The notes beneath the pieces are model-generated. The model worked only from the letters and a program-made list of their open reading frames with translations. It was not told where the DNA came from and searched no databases. Position numbers and translations under genes: made by a program. A stretch of 64,000 bases of DNA, taken from Prevotellaceae bacterium UBA6398 (GTDB lineage: Bacteria > Bacteroidota > Bacteroidia > Bacteroidales > Bacteroidaceae). The stretch covers positions 185,515 to 249,514 of the forward strand of contig DJQA01000018.1 in assembly GCA_002437495.1 (NCBI GenBank). The letters run 5' to 3'. Of the stretch, positions 1 through 9,194 are shown one piece after another. Numbering within the stretch: position 1 is the first letter of the stretch; every line of letters begins with the position of its first letter.

Positions 1-50
1 CACGTTTCGTGCGAAACAGCGAACACCTTCCGAATTGCTTAACACTTTGA

Positions 51-90
51 GTTACAAAGATATAGTTACGCAAAGATTGTTCTTTGTAAC
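51..90. repeat. 10-bp inverted repeat upstream of the first array copy
   Basis: The arms GTTACAAAGA (51-60) and TCTTTGTAAC (81-90) are exact reverse complements with a 20-bp spacer. It could be a protein-binding dyad or a weak hairpin. No T-run follows, so it does not look like a terminator. The rest of 1-347 holds the first 21-bp-unit array and the surE promoter region. No gene is visible there. Confidence 0.4.
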
Positions 91-120
91 GGTTTGTTTT
101 TCACGGGGTTGAGAAAGACG

Positions 121-205
121 GAAAAATGTCCGATGTAGTTTGAATTATATCTGATGTAATTTTTTCTACGTCAAACATGGTTTTTCTTATGTCCCAAGTA
201 GACAG
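121..205 (+). repeat. 21-bp-unit array, copy 1
   Basis: Four contiguous 21-bp units start at about 126, 147, 168 and 189. Cores read ATGTCCGATGT, ATATCTGATGT, ACGTCAAACAT and ATGTCCCAAGT, each followed by a T-rich tract. This is one of the more degenerate copies: unit 4 lacks its T-tract. A flank resembling other copies (GTTTTTCA, then GGTTGAGA) precedes it. It lies in the gap upstream of surE. Orientation here means the strand on which the spacers are T-rich. Confidence 0.85.
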
Positions 206-316
206 CCCCCTGTTTCCGAAGGTACGATTTCCGGCTAATAATGGTATGCAAAAAGTAACATTGCGTCTTTCGGTTCAAAGCGCTTGTACGCGCCGTGCCG
301 TTAGGGGATTTTTACG

Positions 317-324
317 TATATTTG
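317..324 (+). promoter_or_regulatory. putative -7 box for surE-lpxB
   Basis: TATATTTG matches the Bacteroidota -7 consensus TAnnTTTG and lies 23 bp upstream of the surE start. No convincing -33 TTTG is seen at the usual distance, so the call rests on the -7 element alone. Confidence 0.4.
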
Positions 325-347
325 CATAGAAAGAATAAACAGGCTAT

Positions 348-1121
348 ATGGAACAGCAATCCAAACTCATACTTTTATCAAACGATGACGGCTATCTTGC
401 TCCGGGCATAAATCTTCTCATAGAGTGGTTGCGGCCGCTGGCACACATTATTGTTGTGGCTCCCGATGGTCCGCGTTCCGGGGCAGCCGGCTCCATAACG
501 GCCACGGTGCCAATCACCTCCACCCTTGTGCGCCATGAAAACAACCTTGAGGTTTATGCATGCTCGGGAACGCCGGTTGATTGCGTTAAGCTCGCTCTTC
601 ACGCCATTGTGCCACGCGAGCCCGACCTCGTGGTAAGCGGAATAAACCACGGCGACAACGCCTCGATAAACGCACACTATTCCGGCACTTTGGGCGCGGC
701 AATCGAGGGAGCTTTGCATGGGCTGAAGAGCGTGGCTTTTTCATCGTGCAACCATAATCCCCAAGCCAACCTAACCCCCTTGCGCCCATACGTGGAGAAT
801 GTGGTGAAAGCTGCCCTCGACAACGAAATGCCGCCACTAACCTGCCTTAACGTAAACTTTCCCGCACTACAGGAATTCAAAGGCGTGAGAATTTGCAGAA
901 TGGGCCACTGTCGCTGGTTTAACGAATTTGAAAAGTGCGAAATTCCCGAACGCGGCACTTTCTATTTTCTCACGGGCAATTACACCGACACCGACCCGGA
1001 GGCGAAAGACACCGACAGTCATGCCCTTGCCGAGGGATATGTGGCAGTAACCCCGACAACCCTCGATGTTACTTCGCACGAATTGTTCAAAGACGTCAAA
1101 GGCTGGGGGATAGAGCAATGA
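348..1121 (+). CDS. surE: 5'/3'-nucleotidase SurE
   Basis: This is a 257-residue SurE-family metal-dependent nucleoside monophosphate phosphatase, normal length for the family. The metal-binding NDDG motif is at residues 12-15, followed by SGINHGDN (97-104) and YSGTLGAAIEG (111-121), the core of the SurE fold. CSGTPVDCVKLAL (72-84) is also family-typical. The ATG at 348 is chosen because NDDG then falls near the N-terminus as usual. There is no clear Shine-Dalgarno sequence, as is normal in this phylum. The stop overlaps the lpxB start (ATGA), so the two genes are probably translationally coupled. SurE acts in the cytoplasm in nucleotide salvage and stress survival. Confidence 0.96.
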   Translation: MEQQSKLILLSNDDGYLAPGINLLIEWLRPLAHIIVVAPDGPRSGAAGSITATVPITSTLVRHENNLEVYACSGTPVDCVKLALHAIVPREPDLVVSGINHGDNASINAHYSGTLGAAIEGALHGLKSVAFSSCNHNPQANLTPLRPYVENVVKAALDNEMPPLTCLNVNFPALQEFKGVRICRMGHCRWFNEFEKCEIPERGTFYFLTGNYTDTDPEAKDTDSHALAEGYVAVTPTTLDVTSHELFKDVKGWGIEQ

Positions 1122-2293
1122 AATATTTTGTAATAGCCGGCGAAGCAAGCGGCGACCTACATGCCGCCAACCTTATAAAAGCATTGCGCGAGCACGACAG
1201 CGGAGCTTGCTTTTACGCCTACGGCGGCGAACTTATGGAGGCTGCGGGAGCAAGAATGTTGCGCTACTATCGCGACATTGCATATATGGGCGTGGTTAGC
1301 GTGGCAATGCACGCCGGCACAATACTACGCGCCATGGCAAGATGCAAAAGGGAAATATTGAAAATCAAACCCGATGTGGTTGTACTTGTTGACTATCCGG
1401 GCTTCAATCTCGCCATTGCAAAATACGTGAAAACAAAAACACAAATCCCGGTATATTATTACATAGCCCCGAAAGTGTGGGCATGGAAAGAGAATCGCAT
1501 AAAACTTCTCAAGGCATACGTTGACGAGATATTTTCGATACTACCCTTCGAGACCGAGTTTTTCAAGCAGCGCGGCATTGACGTTCACTATGTGGGAAAT
1601 CCTACGGTTGACGAGGTGGACGATTATCGCAGATTGCACTATGCCGATTTGCCGGAAGAATTTGCCGGACAAAACGGTTTGAACCCGGCAAAGAAAATCA
1701 TCGCCGTCCTTGCCGGCAGCCGCAAACAGGAAATAAACTATAACCTGCGGCGCATGCTTATTGCCGCACGACCGCTTGTAAAAAAAGGATACCAGCTTGT
1801 TGTTGCGGGTGCTCCGAACATAGACGACAATATATATATGCGTAACATCCCGGCCGCAATGCTCGAAAGCGGGGAAGCGAGAATAGTGTCATGCAAAACC
1901 TACGCCCTGCTCGGCTTTGCAACGTCAGCCCTTGTAACCTCGGGCACTGCCACGCTCGAAACTGCATTGTTCAAAGTTCCGCAGGTGGTGTGCTACTACA
2001 TTCCTATGGGCAGAATAATTGCCTTTTTGAGAAAAAAACTACTAAAGGTCAAATATATTTCGCTTGTAAACCTTATAGCAGGACACAAAATTGTAAGGGA
2101 ACTTGTAGCCGATGGCATGACTGTGAAAAACGTACGTGCCGAACTTGAAAGGATAACCCTTGACGAAACATGCCGCGCCGAAATGACGAAAGGCTACGAG
2201 GAGCTCGCGTGCATACTGGGAGGCGTGGGCGCATCGGCACGCGCGGCGCAGGAAATCACGGCATGCCTGCAAAAGAGAATGGAAGCCAAGTGA
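1118..2293 (+). CDS. lpxB: lipid-A-disaccharide synthase LpxB
   Basis: This 391-residue GT19 glycosyltransferase joins UDP-2,3-diacylglucosamine and lipid X into lipid A disaccharide at the inner face of the inner membrane. The N-terminus MKYFVIAGEASGDLHA is the family signature (AGEASGDLH, residues 7-15), and VLAGSRKQEI marks the C-terminal nucleotide-binding half. The frame is open further upstream, but the ATG at 1118 gives the canonical start and a 4-bp ATGA overlap with surE. The surE-lpxB pairing is common in Bacteroidales. About 800 bp of apparently non-coding sequence follows. Confidence 0.96.
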   Translation: MKYFVIAGEASGDLHAANLIKALREHDSGACFYAYGGELMEAAGARMLRYYRDIAYMGVVSVAMHAGTILRAMARCKREILKIKPDVVVLVDYPGFNLAIAKYVKTKTQIPVYYYIAPKVWAWKENRIKLLKAYVDEIFSILPFETEFFKQRGIDVHYVGNPTVDEVDDYRRLHYADLPEEFAGQNGLNPAKKIIAVLAGSRKQEINYNLRRMLIAARPLVKKGYQLVVAGAPNIDDNIYMRNIPAAMLESGEARIVSCKTYALLGFATSALVTSGTATLETALFKVPQVVCYYIPMGRIIAFLRKKLLKVKYISLVNLIAGHKIVRELVADGMTVKNVRAELERITLDETCRAEMTKGYEELACILGGVGASARAAQEITACLQKRMEAK

Positions 2294-3091
2294 AATAAGC
2301 GCATCCCGCTCTATACTGCAGATATGTAGCTCAGAAAAAACGTTAAGCCATATTTATGTTCCCCATATTTTAAGCGGTAATGGCGAACATTGAAAACACG
2401 AAATAAAGCGCACATACTGGTAGGGTGCACTAAACTTACACTCCTGCGGATGAACTATGGAGAGGAAAGAACCCCGCTCACCACAAGTATGATATAGAAC
2501 GCAAGGAACCGACTTGCGGCGAACTTGAAACGGCACATCGTCCGGATAACGCCCAACGACAGCAATCACATGCAGCCGCTTGTTTTTTATACATGCATGC
2601 ATAAAAACATATCCGGGAAGACAAACCTGTTATCTCCCCGGAAATCACCTCCATCAATGTTTTTCAAGTAAAGATTTTAGCTTTCATGCCATTTTCTCCC
2701 GAAAGTCGCACCGCCGCCACTTTCGTGCCAATATACGGCTAAGCGCTTACGCCCCATCGGGATTGCATTTTTACGCTTTCTTGCGAACCACCCACCGGCA
2801 TTCGCCATTTTGCAACTTCCCACTCTGCAATTCGCGCTTTTGAAATACGATGCAAAAATATCATTGTCAAAACCTGCCGCGCTTGTCATGCAACGATTTT
2901 CGCCTGTTATATTATGATTTTTCCCTGTAATGCCTTTTTGCCCCACGATTTCCATATTATAAAGCATATTATGAAGAATAGAATTATTTTCGCTTGAATT
3001 ATTTGTATATCAACATATAACTTATATTTTCATATATACTGAAATATACTTAATAAGCAACAAAGAAAATATTATCACATAACAAAGAAAA
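2294..3091. other. 798-bp gap with no supported gene
   Basis: This is the longest gene-free stretch in the window, and it lacks the 21-bp-unit array found in most other large gaps. Short open frames exist on both strands (for example minus 2354-2602, minus 2677-2967 and plus 2580-2843), but none shows recognisable motifs, a plausible start context or biased composition. An imperfect hairpin, CCGGGAAGA with CTCCCCGG, lies near 2615-2643. From about 2980 the DNA becomes very AT-rich and probably holds the promoter of the small gene at 3092. The central part could be a decayed gene. Confidence 0.5.
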
Positions 3092-3412
3092 ATGAGCAAG
3101 GGTGCAATTAAAAACATATTACACAAATTTCTTTTGCATGAAGTATCATTCATAAGGCGGCAGTGCCTTATGACGCTTGTCCACTACGATCTGGTACTTG
3201 TCATGGGGCTTGCTTTCAACATAACAGGCATTACAGGCACTTATAACCAATTGTTTATACGGGCTAACGTAATGTTTTTGCTCGCGGTGGTCGCATTGTT
3301 CGCACTATACATAATAAAGAGCATGCAACCAAAGTTATGCCGATATACAACAGCAATCTCATTGCACATATTCCTGCCGGCAGAAATTGCGGCACTTTTG
3401 TTAAACGGTTAA
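3092..3412 (+). CDS. small hypothetical membrane protein
   Basis: A 106-residue protein of no family I recognise. The first 30 residues are amphipathic and basic (MSKGAIKNILHKFLLHEV). Two or three hydrophobic stretches follow, at about 28-48 (LVHYDLVLVMGLAFNITGI), 57-75 (ANVMFLLAVVALFALYIIKS) and 87-104 (SLHIFLPAEIAALLL). This suggests a small inner-membrane protein. It is isolated, preceded by an AT-rich region and followed after 33 bp by an array copy. The hydrophobic pattern supports a real gene, but no neighbour suggests a role. It could be spurious. Confidence 0.45.
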   Translation: MSKGAIKNILHKFLLHEVSFIRRQCLMTLVHYDLVLVMGLAFNITGITGTYNQLFIRANVMFLLAVVALFALYIIKSMQPKLCRYTTAISLHIFLPAEIAALLLNG

Positions 3413-3445
3413 ACCGATTGTTGCCGCTTTCAAACAACTTACGCC

Positions 3446-3530
3446 AAAACCACATACGACATAGGAAAAACTACGTCCTATGTAGAAAAAATTATGTCTG
3501 ACATAATTCAAATTACATCAGACCTTTTTT
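3446..3530 (-). repeat. 21-bp-unit array, copy 2
   Basis: Read on the minus strand, the unit cores are AGGTCTGATGT (with AAAAA before it), ATGTCAGACAT, ACATAGGACGT and ATGTCGTATGT, spaced 21 bp. It lies between the small gene ending at 3412 and the convergent GH127-like gene. The conserved upstream flank is present at 3531-3565, with GTTTTCAG and TGTTGCAA on the minus strand. Confidence 0.9.
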
Positions 3531-3691
3531 CGTCCATTTGCAACACACTGAAAACCACAACGTTGCCAGACAAAACCACATCACTCTTTATTTATTGGCT
3601 TTCAATAAGTTAAACAAAAACGGTTCGTATGGGCTTAATGCCGCATACGGACCGTTATGATTACAAAACGCGACTGTCTGTAACAGTGCCG

Positions 3692-5539
3692 TTATTTTGT
3701 CTCGTTGTCGTAAGCCTCGGGAAGCCACACGCGATAGCGTTCGCCGTGCTCCCACGAGTTTCCCGCCGATGCGAAGTCGCAGAAATCCACTTCCACAGGC
3801 TTGCCGTAGTCTATATAGTCCACGCCGAGAATTACTGGGATTTTGAAGCTCATCCACGCCCATCCGGGGGCTGCTGACGGCTTGGCGTCCACAATTCCGT
3901 TATTGTTTGGTATGTTCACAACCTCGTCAATGTCGCCGGTGTTGAAGCGGCTGTCGCGTGCAAGCACTATCGGCCCGCGCACAATGGCATCGCAATCGTT
4001 CTTCCTTACAAGCCGCGCCGGCATATCAAACTTGATTTTCACTACATCGCCGGCGTTCCATTTGCGGCTGAGCGTAAGATAGCCTTTATCCACAGCCCCT
4101 TCTGCCTTTGCGCTGTTCACGCTCACGAGCGTGGCTTTCCCCCACGAGGGAATGCGCAGACGCAGGGCAAATTCTGCGGAAGCCTTGGGAGTTACCCTGA
4201 TTTCCATCTCGTCGGTGCGCGGATAGTCGCCGCTCTGCGCGATTGCCACATCGCCAGCCTTGCCTCCGAGAGAAACCACCGCCTCCGAAGGCATATAGAA
4301 ATTAACGTCCACCCTGCCGTCGCCCACATTGTATATTGTCTGCGGAATGGCGGCAAACCCACGCGGGCCGTTGGCGTTGCAGCAGTTTATCGGCAGGCCG
4401 CACTGATCCTCGCCCCTTGTGCGCTCGCCCTCGAGCGGGGTGTATTTGTCTATCTGCGACGCGTCGCCCTTAAGAGAGGCGAACAGGGCATTATATATTG
4501 CCTGTTCCATAAGGTCGGCATAACGTGCGTCTCCGCTTATGAGCAGCATACGGCGCAGGAGGTTGAGCCACGTAACCGTTACGCAGGTCTCGTTTTCGTA
4601 TATCGCCGGACGTGTCTGCACCCGCTCGCCGCCATACCAGCACTCCTTCGCGCTTCCGGAGCCTGCTATGTTTATCTCCTGCGCGATAATCATGTCCACA
4701 GCCTTGCCAACACCGTCAAGAAGCCTCTTGTCTCCATTCACGCGGTATAGGTCGAGCATTCCTTGAAGGCACGACATCATTTCATAGGCTTTCTGCCCGT
4801 TTGAATAGTTGTACCACGAACCTTCGTGGGGGAAGCGGTTTGCCATGGGTATTCCCTGCAAGGTCTTAGACAATATCTGCGGACCTTTGGGGGATTCTAT
4901 CTCATTGGCCATGCTTTCGGAGAGCTGCAGGTATTTTTTGTTGCCGGTTATGTTATACAGTTTCACCACGGCATTGAGTATCGATGCGCTCGGCATACCG
5001 CGATAGTTGCCGGTCTCCACAAGCAAGAGGTTTTTCTCCTTGAGCTGCGCCGTGAGGAAGTCGAGCTGTCGGCAAGCCGCCGCAACAGCCTTCTTGTCCT
5101 TCGATATGTCATACCACGAAAGCAGCCCGAGGATAACGTATTTGCGTCCCCAGATGTCCCACTCCTTGAGCTGCCTTTCGGGGGAGTAGTTGCCTATGTA
5201 CCCGCTCTTTTCCTGAAGCTTCATCAGGTCTTGCACCGATTTCCTTATGCGTTCGTACAAAGCCGCATCGTGGTTGTATTCGTAAAATGCGCACGCGCCC
5301 AACGCCCACTTTCCCCAAAACTCCGACTGCCACGCCGATGACTCCTTTTTTGTGGCGAACACGTCCACAAGCATCTTGACGTCCTCCTTCATGACGCGCT
5401 CCGAGACAACGCGGTCTATAACCATGCCCGGATGTCCTGTAATCCTCACGCTTTTCACAACAGGGGTTTTGGATGCCGCATGGGCGTTAATCCCTGCTGC
5501 AAGCGCAAGCGCGGCGGCGAATATCATTCTCGTTTTCAT
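3692..5539 (-). CDS. secreted GH127-like (DUF1680) beta-L-arabinofuranosidase
   Basis: A 615-residue protein with a signal peptide (about residues 1-21, MKTRMIFAAALALAAG...AHA) and the (alpha/alpha)6 barrel of the DUF1680/GH127 group. These enzymes remove terminal beta-L-arabinofuranose using a zinc-bound cysteine nucleophile. The expected metal and catalytic residues are visible: Glu-Thr-Cys at 317-319 and the double cysteine in INCCNANGPRG (Cys386-Cys387). A beta-sandwich C-terminal region follows. It is predicted periplasmic and probably acts on plant or host glycans. It sits 38 bp downstream of rsgA on the same strand, probably by read-through rather than function. GH146 or an uncharacterised DUF1680 branch is possible. 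Confidence 0.85.
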   Translation of the reverse strand: MKTRMIFAAALALAAGINAHAASKTPVVKSVRITGHPGMVIDRVVSERVMKEDVKMLVDVFATKKESSAWQSEFWGKWALGACAFYEYNHDAALYERIRKSVQDLMKLQEKSGYIGNYSPERQLKEWDIWGRKYVILGLLSWYDISKDKKAVAAACRQLDFLTAQLKEKNLLLVETGNYRGMPSASILNAVVKLYNITGNKKYLQLSESMANEIESPKGPQILSKTLQGIPMANRFPHEGSWYNYSNGQKAYEMMSCLQGMLDLYRVNGDKRLLDGVGKAVDMIIAQEINIAGSGSAKECWYGGERVQTRPAIYENETCVTVTWLNLLRRMLLISGDARYADLMEQAIYNALFASLKGDASQIDKYTPLEGERTRGEDQCGLPINCCNANGPRGFAAIPQTIYNVGDGRVDVNFYMPSEAVVSLGGKAGDVAIAQSGDYPRTDEMEIRVTPKASAEFALRLRIPSWGKATLVSVNSAKAEGAVDKGYLTLSRKWNAGDVVKIKFDMPARLVRKNDCDAIVRGPIVLARDSRFNTGDIDEVVNIPNNNGIVDAKPSAAPGWAWMSFKIPVILGVDYIDYGKPVEVDFCDFASAGNSWEHGERYRVWLPEAYDNETK

Positions 5540-5577
5540 TTTTCGGATATTTATGTCTGTTTGTCATTGCAATGGCG

Positions 5578-6507
5578 CTAATATGCCTCGCGATACTTTG
5601 CTTCATCCCCATCTTCGAGCATGCTGAGATAGGAAGCATAGCGCGAAGGTGCCACGCGGCCTTCCTCCAGAGCCTTTTTCACGGCACAGCCGGGCTCTCC
5701 GGTGTGCGTGCAGTTTGCAAAGCGGCAATCCCTGCCAATACTGAACATTTCGCGGAAGTAGTGGCTGATTTCCTCGCGTTTCATGTTGAAAGTTCCGAAG
5801 CCCTTTATGCCGGGCACATCGATAACCGCCCCGCCCTGCGGCAGGAAATACATTCGGCTGTCGGTTGTGGTGTGCATTCCCGTAAGATGGCTTTCTGATA
5901 TTTCTGAAGTGCGCGCCCCCGCGCCGGGGACAAGGGCGTTGACAAGCGTTGACTTTCCCGTGCCGGAGTTTCCTGCGATAAGAGTAACCTTTCCCTTCAA
6001 AATTTCAAGCACATTGGCGGGTGCTCCATTGAGGGCGCAGAACTTTACCGTGCGGTAGCCTATGCCCTCGTACAAAGCCGCGAGGGCGTTCATCTTTTCG
6101 GTTTCCTGCTTAGTGTATATGTCGGTTTTACTGAAAGCCAACGCCACTTCCACGCCATAGGCCTCAGCCGAGGCTATGAAGCGGTCTATGAAAGTGGTGA
6201 GCGTTTCGGGGCGCGCTACGGTTACAAAAAGCAAAGCCATGTCGATGTTCGCCCCGAGAATCTGGCTCTGCTTTGAAAGATTTGTGGACTTGCGTATTAT
6301 GTAGTTCTTTCTGTCCTCCAAACCCACAATCATGCCGCCTCCTTCGGGCGACACGGTTATCTCCACTCTGTCGCCCACGGCCACGGGGTTGGTGGTGCGG
6401 ATGCCCTTCAGGCGGAATTTTCCCCGCACAGTGCATTCCACATCACCACCACCGTCCGTGCGCACAAGGCAGGAGCTTCCGGCGGTACGGATAACCGTCC
6501 CCTGCAT
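5578..6507 (-). CDS. rsgA: ribosome small subunit-dependent GTPase RsgA
   Basis: This 309-residue circularly permuted GTPase releases late assembly factors from the maturing 30S subunit. An OB-fold forms residues 1-65. The G-motifs then appear in permuted order: G4-like SKTD (127-130), P-loop GNSGTGKST (179-187) and DVPGI (230-234). The C-terminal zinc knuckle is intact (Cys261, Cys266, His268, Cys274). The G4 motif reads SKTD where NKxD is usual, a conservative but notable change in guanine recognition. It is 4 bp downstream of frr and clearly in the same operon. Confidence 0.95.
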   Translation of the reverse strand: MQGTVIRTAGSSCLVRTDGGGDVECTVRGKFRLKGIRTTNPVAVGDRVEITVSPEGGGMIVGLEDRKNYIIRKSTNLSKQSQILGANIDMALLFVTVARPETLTTFIDRFIASAEAYGVEVALAFSKTDIYTKQETEKMNALAALYEGIGYRTVKFCALNGAPANVLEILKGKVTLIAGNSGTGKSTLVNALVPGAGARTSEISESHLTGMHTTTDSRMYFLPQGGAVIDVPGIKGFGTFNMKREEISHYFREMFSIGRDCRFANCTHTGEPGCAVKKALEEGRVAPSRYASYLSMLEDGDEAKYREAY

Positions 6508-6511
6508 AGTT

Positions 6512-7072
6512 TCAGACGGTCATTATTTCTTTGTCCTTTATTGCAAGAAGTTCTTCAACCTGCTTGATGTATTTGTCGTGCAGTTTTTGCAGAGTCTGCT
6601 CCGCATCCTTTTCAATGTCCTCGCTTACTCCGTCCTTCACCGACTTCTTTAGTTTTTCGATGGTCTCGCGGCGTACATTTCGTATGCTCACCCTGGCTGT
6701 CTCGCCCTCCTTGTTACATTGCTTTGCAAGCTCCTTGCGGCGTTCTTCTGTCAATGGCGGAATGGTAAGGCGTATTATCTCACCGTTGTTATCGGGTGTT
6801 ATTCCCACGTTCGAGTTTATGATGGCCTTTTCTATGGGGCGCATCATGCTCTTGTCCCACGGTTTTATTGCAATGGTGCGTGCATCGGGTGTGGTGATTG
6901 CCGAAACCTGATTGAGCGGCATCATTGCGCCGTAGCTCTCCACCCTAACTTCGTCAAGGATTTCCACATTAGCTTTTCCGGCGCGTATGCGCGCCAGGGT
7001 TTCCTCAAGATGATTTACAGCCTGGGACATTTTTTTTTCGCTGTCGTTGAGACATTGCTTAACATCAAACAT
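6512..7072 (-). CDS. frr: ribosome recycling factor
   Basis: A 186-residue protein of standard RRF length. With EF-G it splits post-termination ribosomes. Family features include the N-terminal helix (MFDVKQCLNDSEKKMSQAVNHLEETLARIRAGKAN), the sequence YGAMMPLNQVSAI, and the C-terminal helices with PPLTEERRKELAKQ and RNVRRE. It lies between tsaE (119 bp upstream) and rsgA (4 bp downstream), so a translation/ribosome-quality operon is likely. Confidence 0.97.
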   Translation of the reverse strand: MFDVKQCLNDSEKKMSQAVNHLEETLARIRAGKANVEILDEVRVESYGAMMPLNQVSAITTPDARTIAIKPWDKSMMRPIEKAIINSNVGITPDNNGEIIRLTIPPLTEERRKELAKQCNKEGETARVSIRNVRRETIEKLKKSVKDGVSEDIEKDAEQTLQKLHDKYIKQVEELLAIKDKEIMTV

Positions 7073-7190
7073 ATACTAAGGATTTTTCAATTTAACTTAT
7101 CTGCAAACTTACGGAAAGTTTTTCAATTATACGTTGGCATTCTGCGGTTATGTCCCTTTTTACAGGCAACGGCAAACCGCGCTGTCCGCG

Positions 7191-7610
7191 TCAGTCGTTC
7201 ACCTTAACGGTTCTGCTTCCGTTGTCATCCTCCGAAATCTCCACTTTCACGGTCTCATCGGGCAGCAGAGGTTCAACAAGTTCCGGCCATTCCAAGAAGT
7301 TCAGTCCGCCGCCGTAAAAGTAATCCTCATAGCCAAGGTCGTAAACTTCCTCGATTCTCTTTATGCGGTAAAAGTCGAAATGGTATATGCTCCTGCCTGA
7401 TGTCTCGCTCTTGTATTCATTCACAATTGCAAACGAGGGGGATGTAACTTCCTCCTCAACTCCGAGCTTTCGGCACACGGCGCGTATAAAGGTTGTTTTT
7501 CCGACTCCCATTTTGCCGTAAAAAGCGAAAATTCTGTGGTTGCCCATGTTTTCAACAAACTGCGCGGCAGCCGCATCGATGCTGTTCAAATCGGGTATTT
7601 TTATTTCCAT
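7191..7610 (-). CDS. tsaE: tRNA threonylcarbamoyladenosine biosynthesis ATPase TsaE
   Basis: A 139-residue P-loop ATPase that works with TsaB and TsaD to make t6A37 on ANN-decoding tRNAs. The Walker A motif GKMGVGKTT is at residues 32-40, followed by the family-typical SPSFAIVNEY and HFDFYRI segments and LGYEDYF...LEWPE. Length and motifs are normal. It starts 33 bp after the end of porX on the same strand, an adjacency that recurs in Bacteroidota. Confidence 0.95.
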   Translation of the reverse strand: MEIKIPDLNSIDAAAAQFVENMGNHRIFAFYGKMGVGKTTFIRAVCRKLGVEEEVTSPSFAIVNEYKSETSGRSIYHFDFYRIKRIEEVYDLGYEDYFYGGGLNFLEWPELVEPLLPDETVKVEISEDDNGSRTVKVND

Positions 7611-7643
7611 TTTCTGTTTCTTATTATTTTTCTCTCGTTGCGT

Positions 7644-9194
7644 TCAGCGGCGTTTGGGGTGCAGGGTTACAAAAGGCACTATCATCTCCTCCATCGATAT
7701 GCCGCCGTGCTGGAATGTGTTGTTGTAGTATCGGGCATAGTGGTTGAAATCGTTGGGATAGGCGAAAAATCTGCTACCTGTGGCGAATATGTATGAAGTT
7801 GATAGGTTGGGCGAAGGCAGTCCCGCCTCTGCCGGACGGCGCACCTCAAACACTTCCTTTGCGTTGTATTTAAGGTTTTTCCCCAGCTTGTAGCGCAAAT
7901 TGGCGTTCACCTCTCTGTCGCCTACAACCTTTGACGGTTGCCCCACGCGTATGCTTCCATGGTCGGTTGTTACAACCACGGTAAAGCCCTTGTCGGAAAG
8001 TTTTTCAAACAGTTCTTTCATCGCGCTGTGCCTGAACCACGAGAGTGTTATGCTGCGGTATGCCGCCTCGTCAGCCGCAAGTTCCCTTACGGTTTTCTGC
8101 TCGGTGCGGGCGTGGGAAAGTATGTCGATGAAATTAACCACCAGCACGTTCAAGTCGTTTCTTTCAAGCTGAGAAAACTGCGAAAGCAACTTGTCTACCG
8201 CCTGCGAATCGTTCACCTTGCTGTAGGAAAAGCTGTTTTTGCGGCGGAACCTTGCAAACTGCGTGGCTATTAGTTCTTTTTCTTTAAGGTTCTTGCCCTC
8301 GTCCTCATTTTCATCCACCCAGAGTCCGGGGAATATTTCCTCTATCTGCAAGGGCATGAGCCCTGCGAATATTGCGTTGCGGGCATACTGCGTGGCTGTG
8401 GGCAGAATGCTGAAGTAAAGCTCATCGTCTGTGGTAAACAGCCCCGCTATGTCGCGGCTGAACATTCGCCACTGGTCGTACCTAAGGTTGTCAAACACTA
8501 TCATGAACACCTTTTTTCCCTCGTCTAAAAGCGGGAACACCCTTTTGCGGAACAGGTCGTTGCTCATCATGGGGCGTTTGTCGGGATTGCCTATCCACGA
8601 CATATAGTTTTTTCTCACGAATTTGGCAAACGCAACATCGGCCTCCTCCTTCTGCATACGCAGCACCTCGTCCATCGCCCCTCCGGTGTCCTGCAGCTCA
8701 AGCTCCCAATACACAAGCTTGCGGTAAACCTCCATCCAGTCGTCGGGCGACATGGAGTCGCTTATCTGCGCACTAATCCTGCCAAACTCCTGCCGGTAGC
8801 CGGTGAGCGTAACCTCGTCAACAATCTCGCGCTTGTGTATGTTCTTTTTTAGCGCGAGCAATATTTGGTTCGGATTCACCGGCTTTATAAGGTAATCCGC
8901 AATCTTCTGCCCCACGGCCTGGTTCATTATGTCCTCCTCCTCGCTTTTCGTAACCATAACCACAGGAGTTGCGGGGAGTGCCTCCTTTATGCGCGTCAGC
9001 ACCTCGAGCCCGCTAAGCCCCGGCATATTCTCGTCGAGCATAATAAGGTCATAACCGCCGCGCTCGCACATCTCCAGCGCGTCCACGCCGTTTGTCGCCG
9101 TGTCCACGCTGTAGCCCTTGTTTTCAAGAAAGATTATGTGGGCGCGCAGCAGGTCTATCTCATCGTCCACCCAAAGCAGTTTGCCGTTTTGCAT
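7644..9194 (-). CDS. porX: PorX: response regulator with PglZ phosphatase-like domain
   Basis: A receiver domain (residues 1-120; acidic pocket Asp10, Asp11, Glu12; predicted phospho-acceptor Asp54 in IMLDENM; Lys in VTKSEE) is followed by a helical linker and an alkaline-phosphatase-superfamily PglZ domain, ending HGGISMEEMIVPFV. PorX, with the kinase PorY and a sigma factor, controls type IX secretion genes in Bacteroidota, and its PglZ domain can cleave oligonucleotide second messengers. The frame is open to 9254. The ATG at 9194 is preferred because MQNGKLLWVDDE aligns with the usual N-terminus and gives the usual length (516 aa). No porY lies in the window. Confidence 0.93.
   Translation of the reverse strand: MQNGKLLWVDDEIDLLRAHIIFLENKGYSVDTATNGVDALEMCERGGYDLIMLDENMPGLSGLEVLTRIKEALPATPVVMVTKSEEEDIMNQAVGQKIADYLIKPVNPNQILLALKKNIHKREIVDEVTLTGYRQEFGRISAQISDSMSPDDWMEVYRKLVYWELELQDTGGAMDEVLRMQKEEADVAFAKFVRKNYMSWIGNPDKRPMMSNDLFRKRVFPLLDEGKKVFMIVFDNLRYDQWRMFSRDIAGLFTTDDELYFSILPTATQYARNAIFAGLMPLQIEEIFPGLWVDENEDEGKNLKEKELIATQFARFRRKNSFSYSKVNDSQAVDKLLSQFSQLERNDLNVLVVNFIDILSHARTEQKTVRELAADEAAYRSITLSWFRHSAMKELFEKLSDKGFTVVVTTDHGSIRVGQPSKVVGDREVNANLRYKLGKNLKYNAKEVFEVRRPAEAGLPSPNLSTSYIFATGSRFFAYPNDFNHYARYYNNTFQHGGISMEEMIVPFVTLHPKRR

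Noticed and set aside
2354..2602. Possible 82-codon gene on the minus strand
   Set aside because: No recognisable motif, poor start context and an unusual cysteine-rich, mixed composition. Not supported beyond being open.
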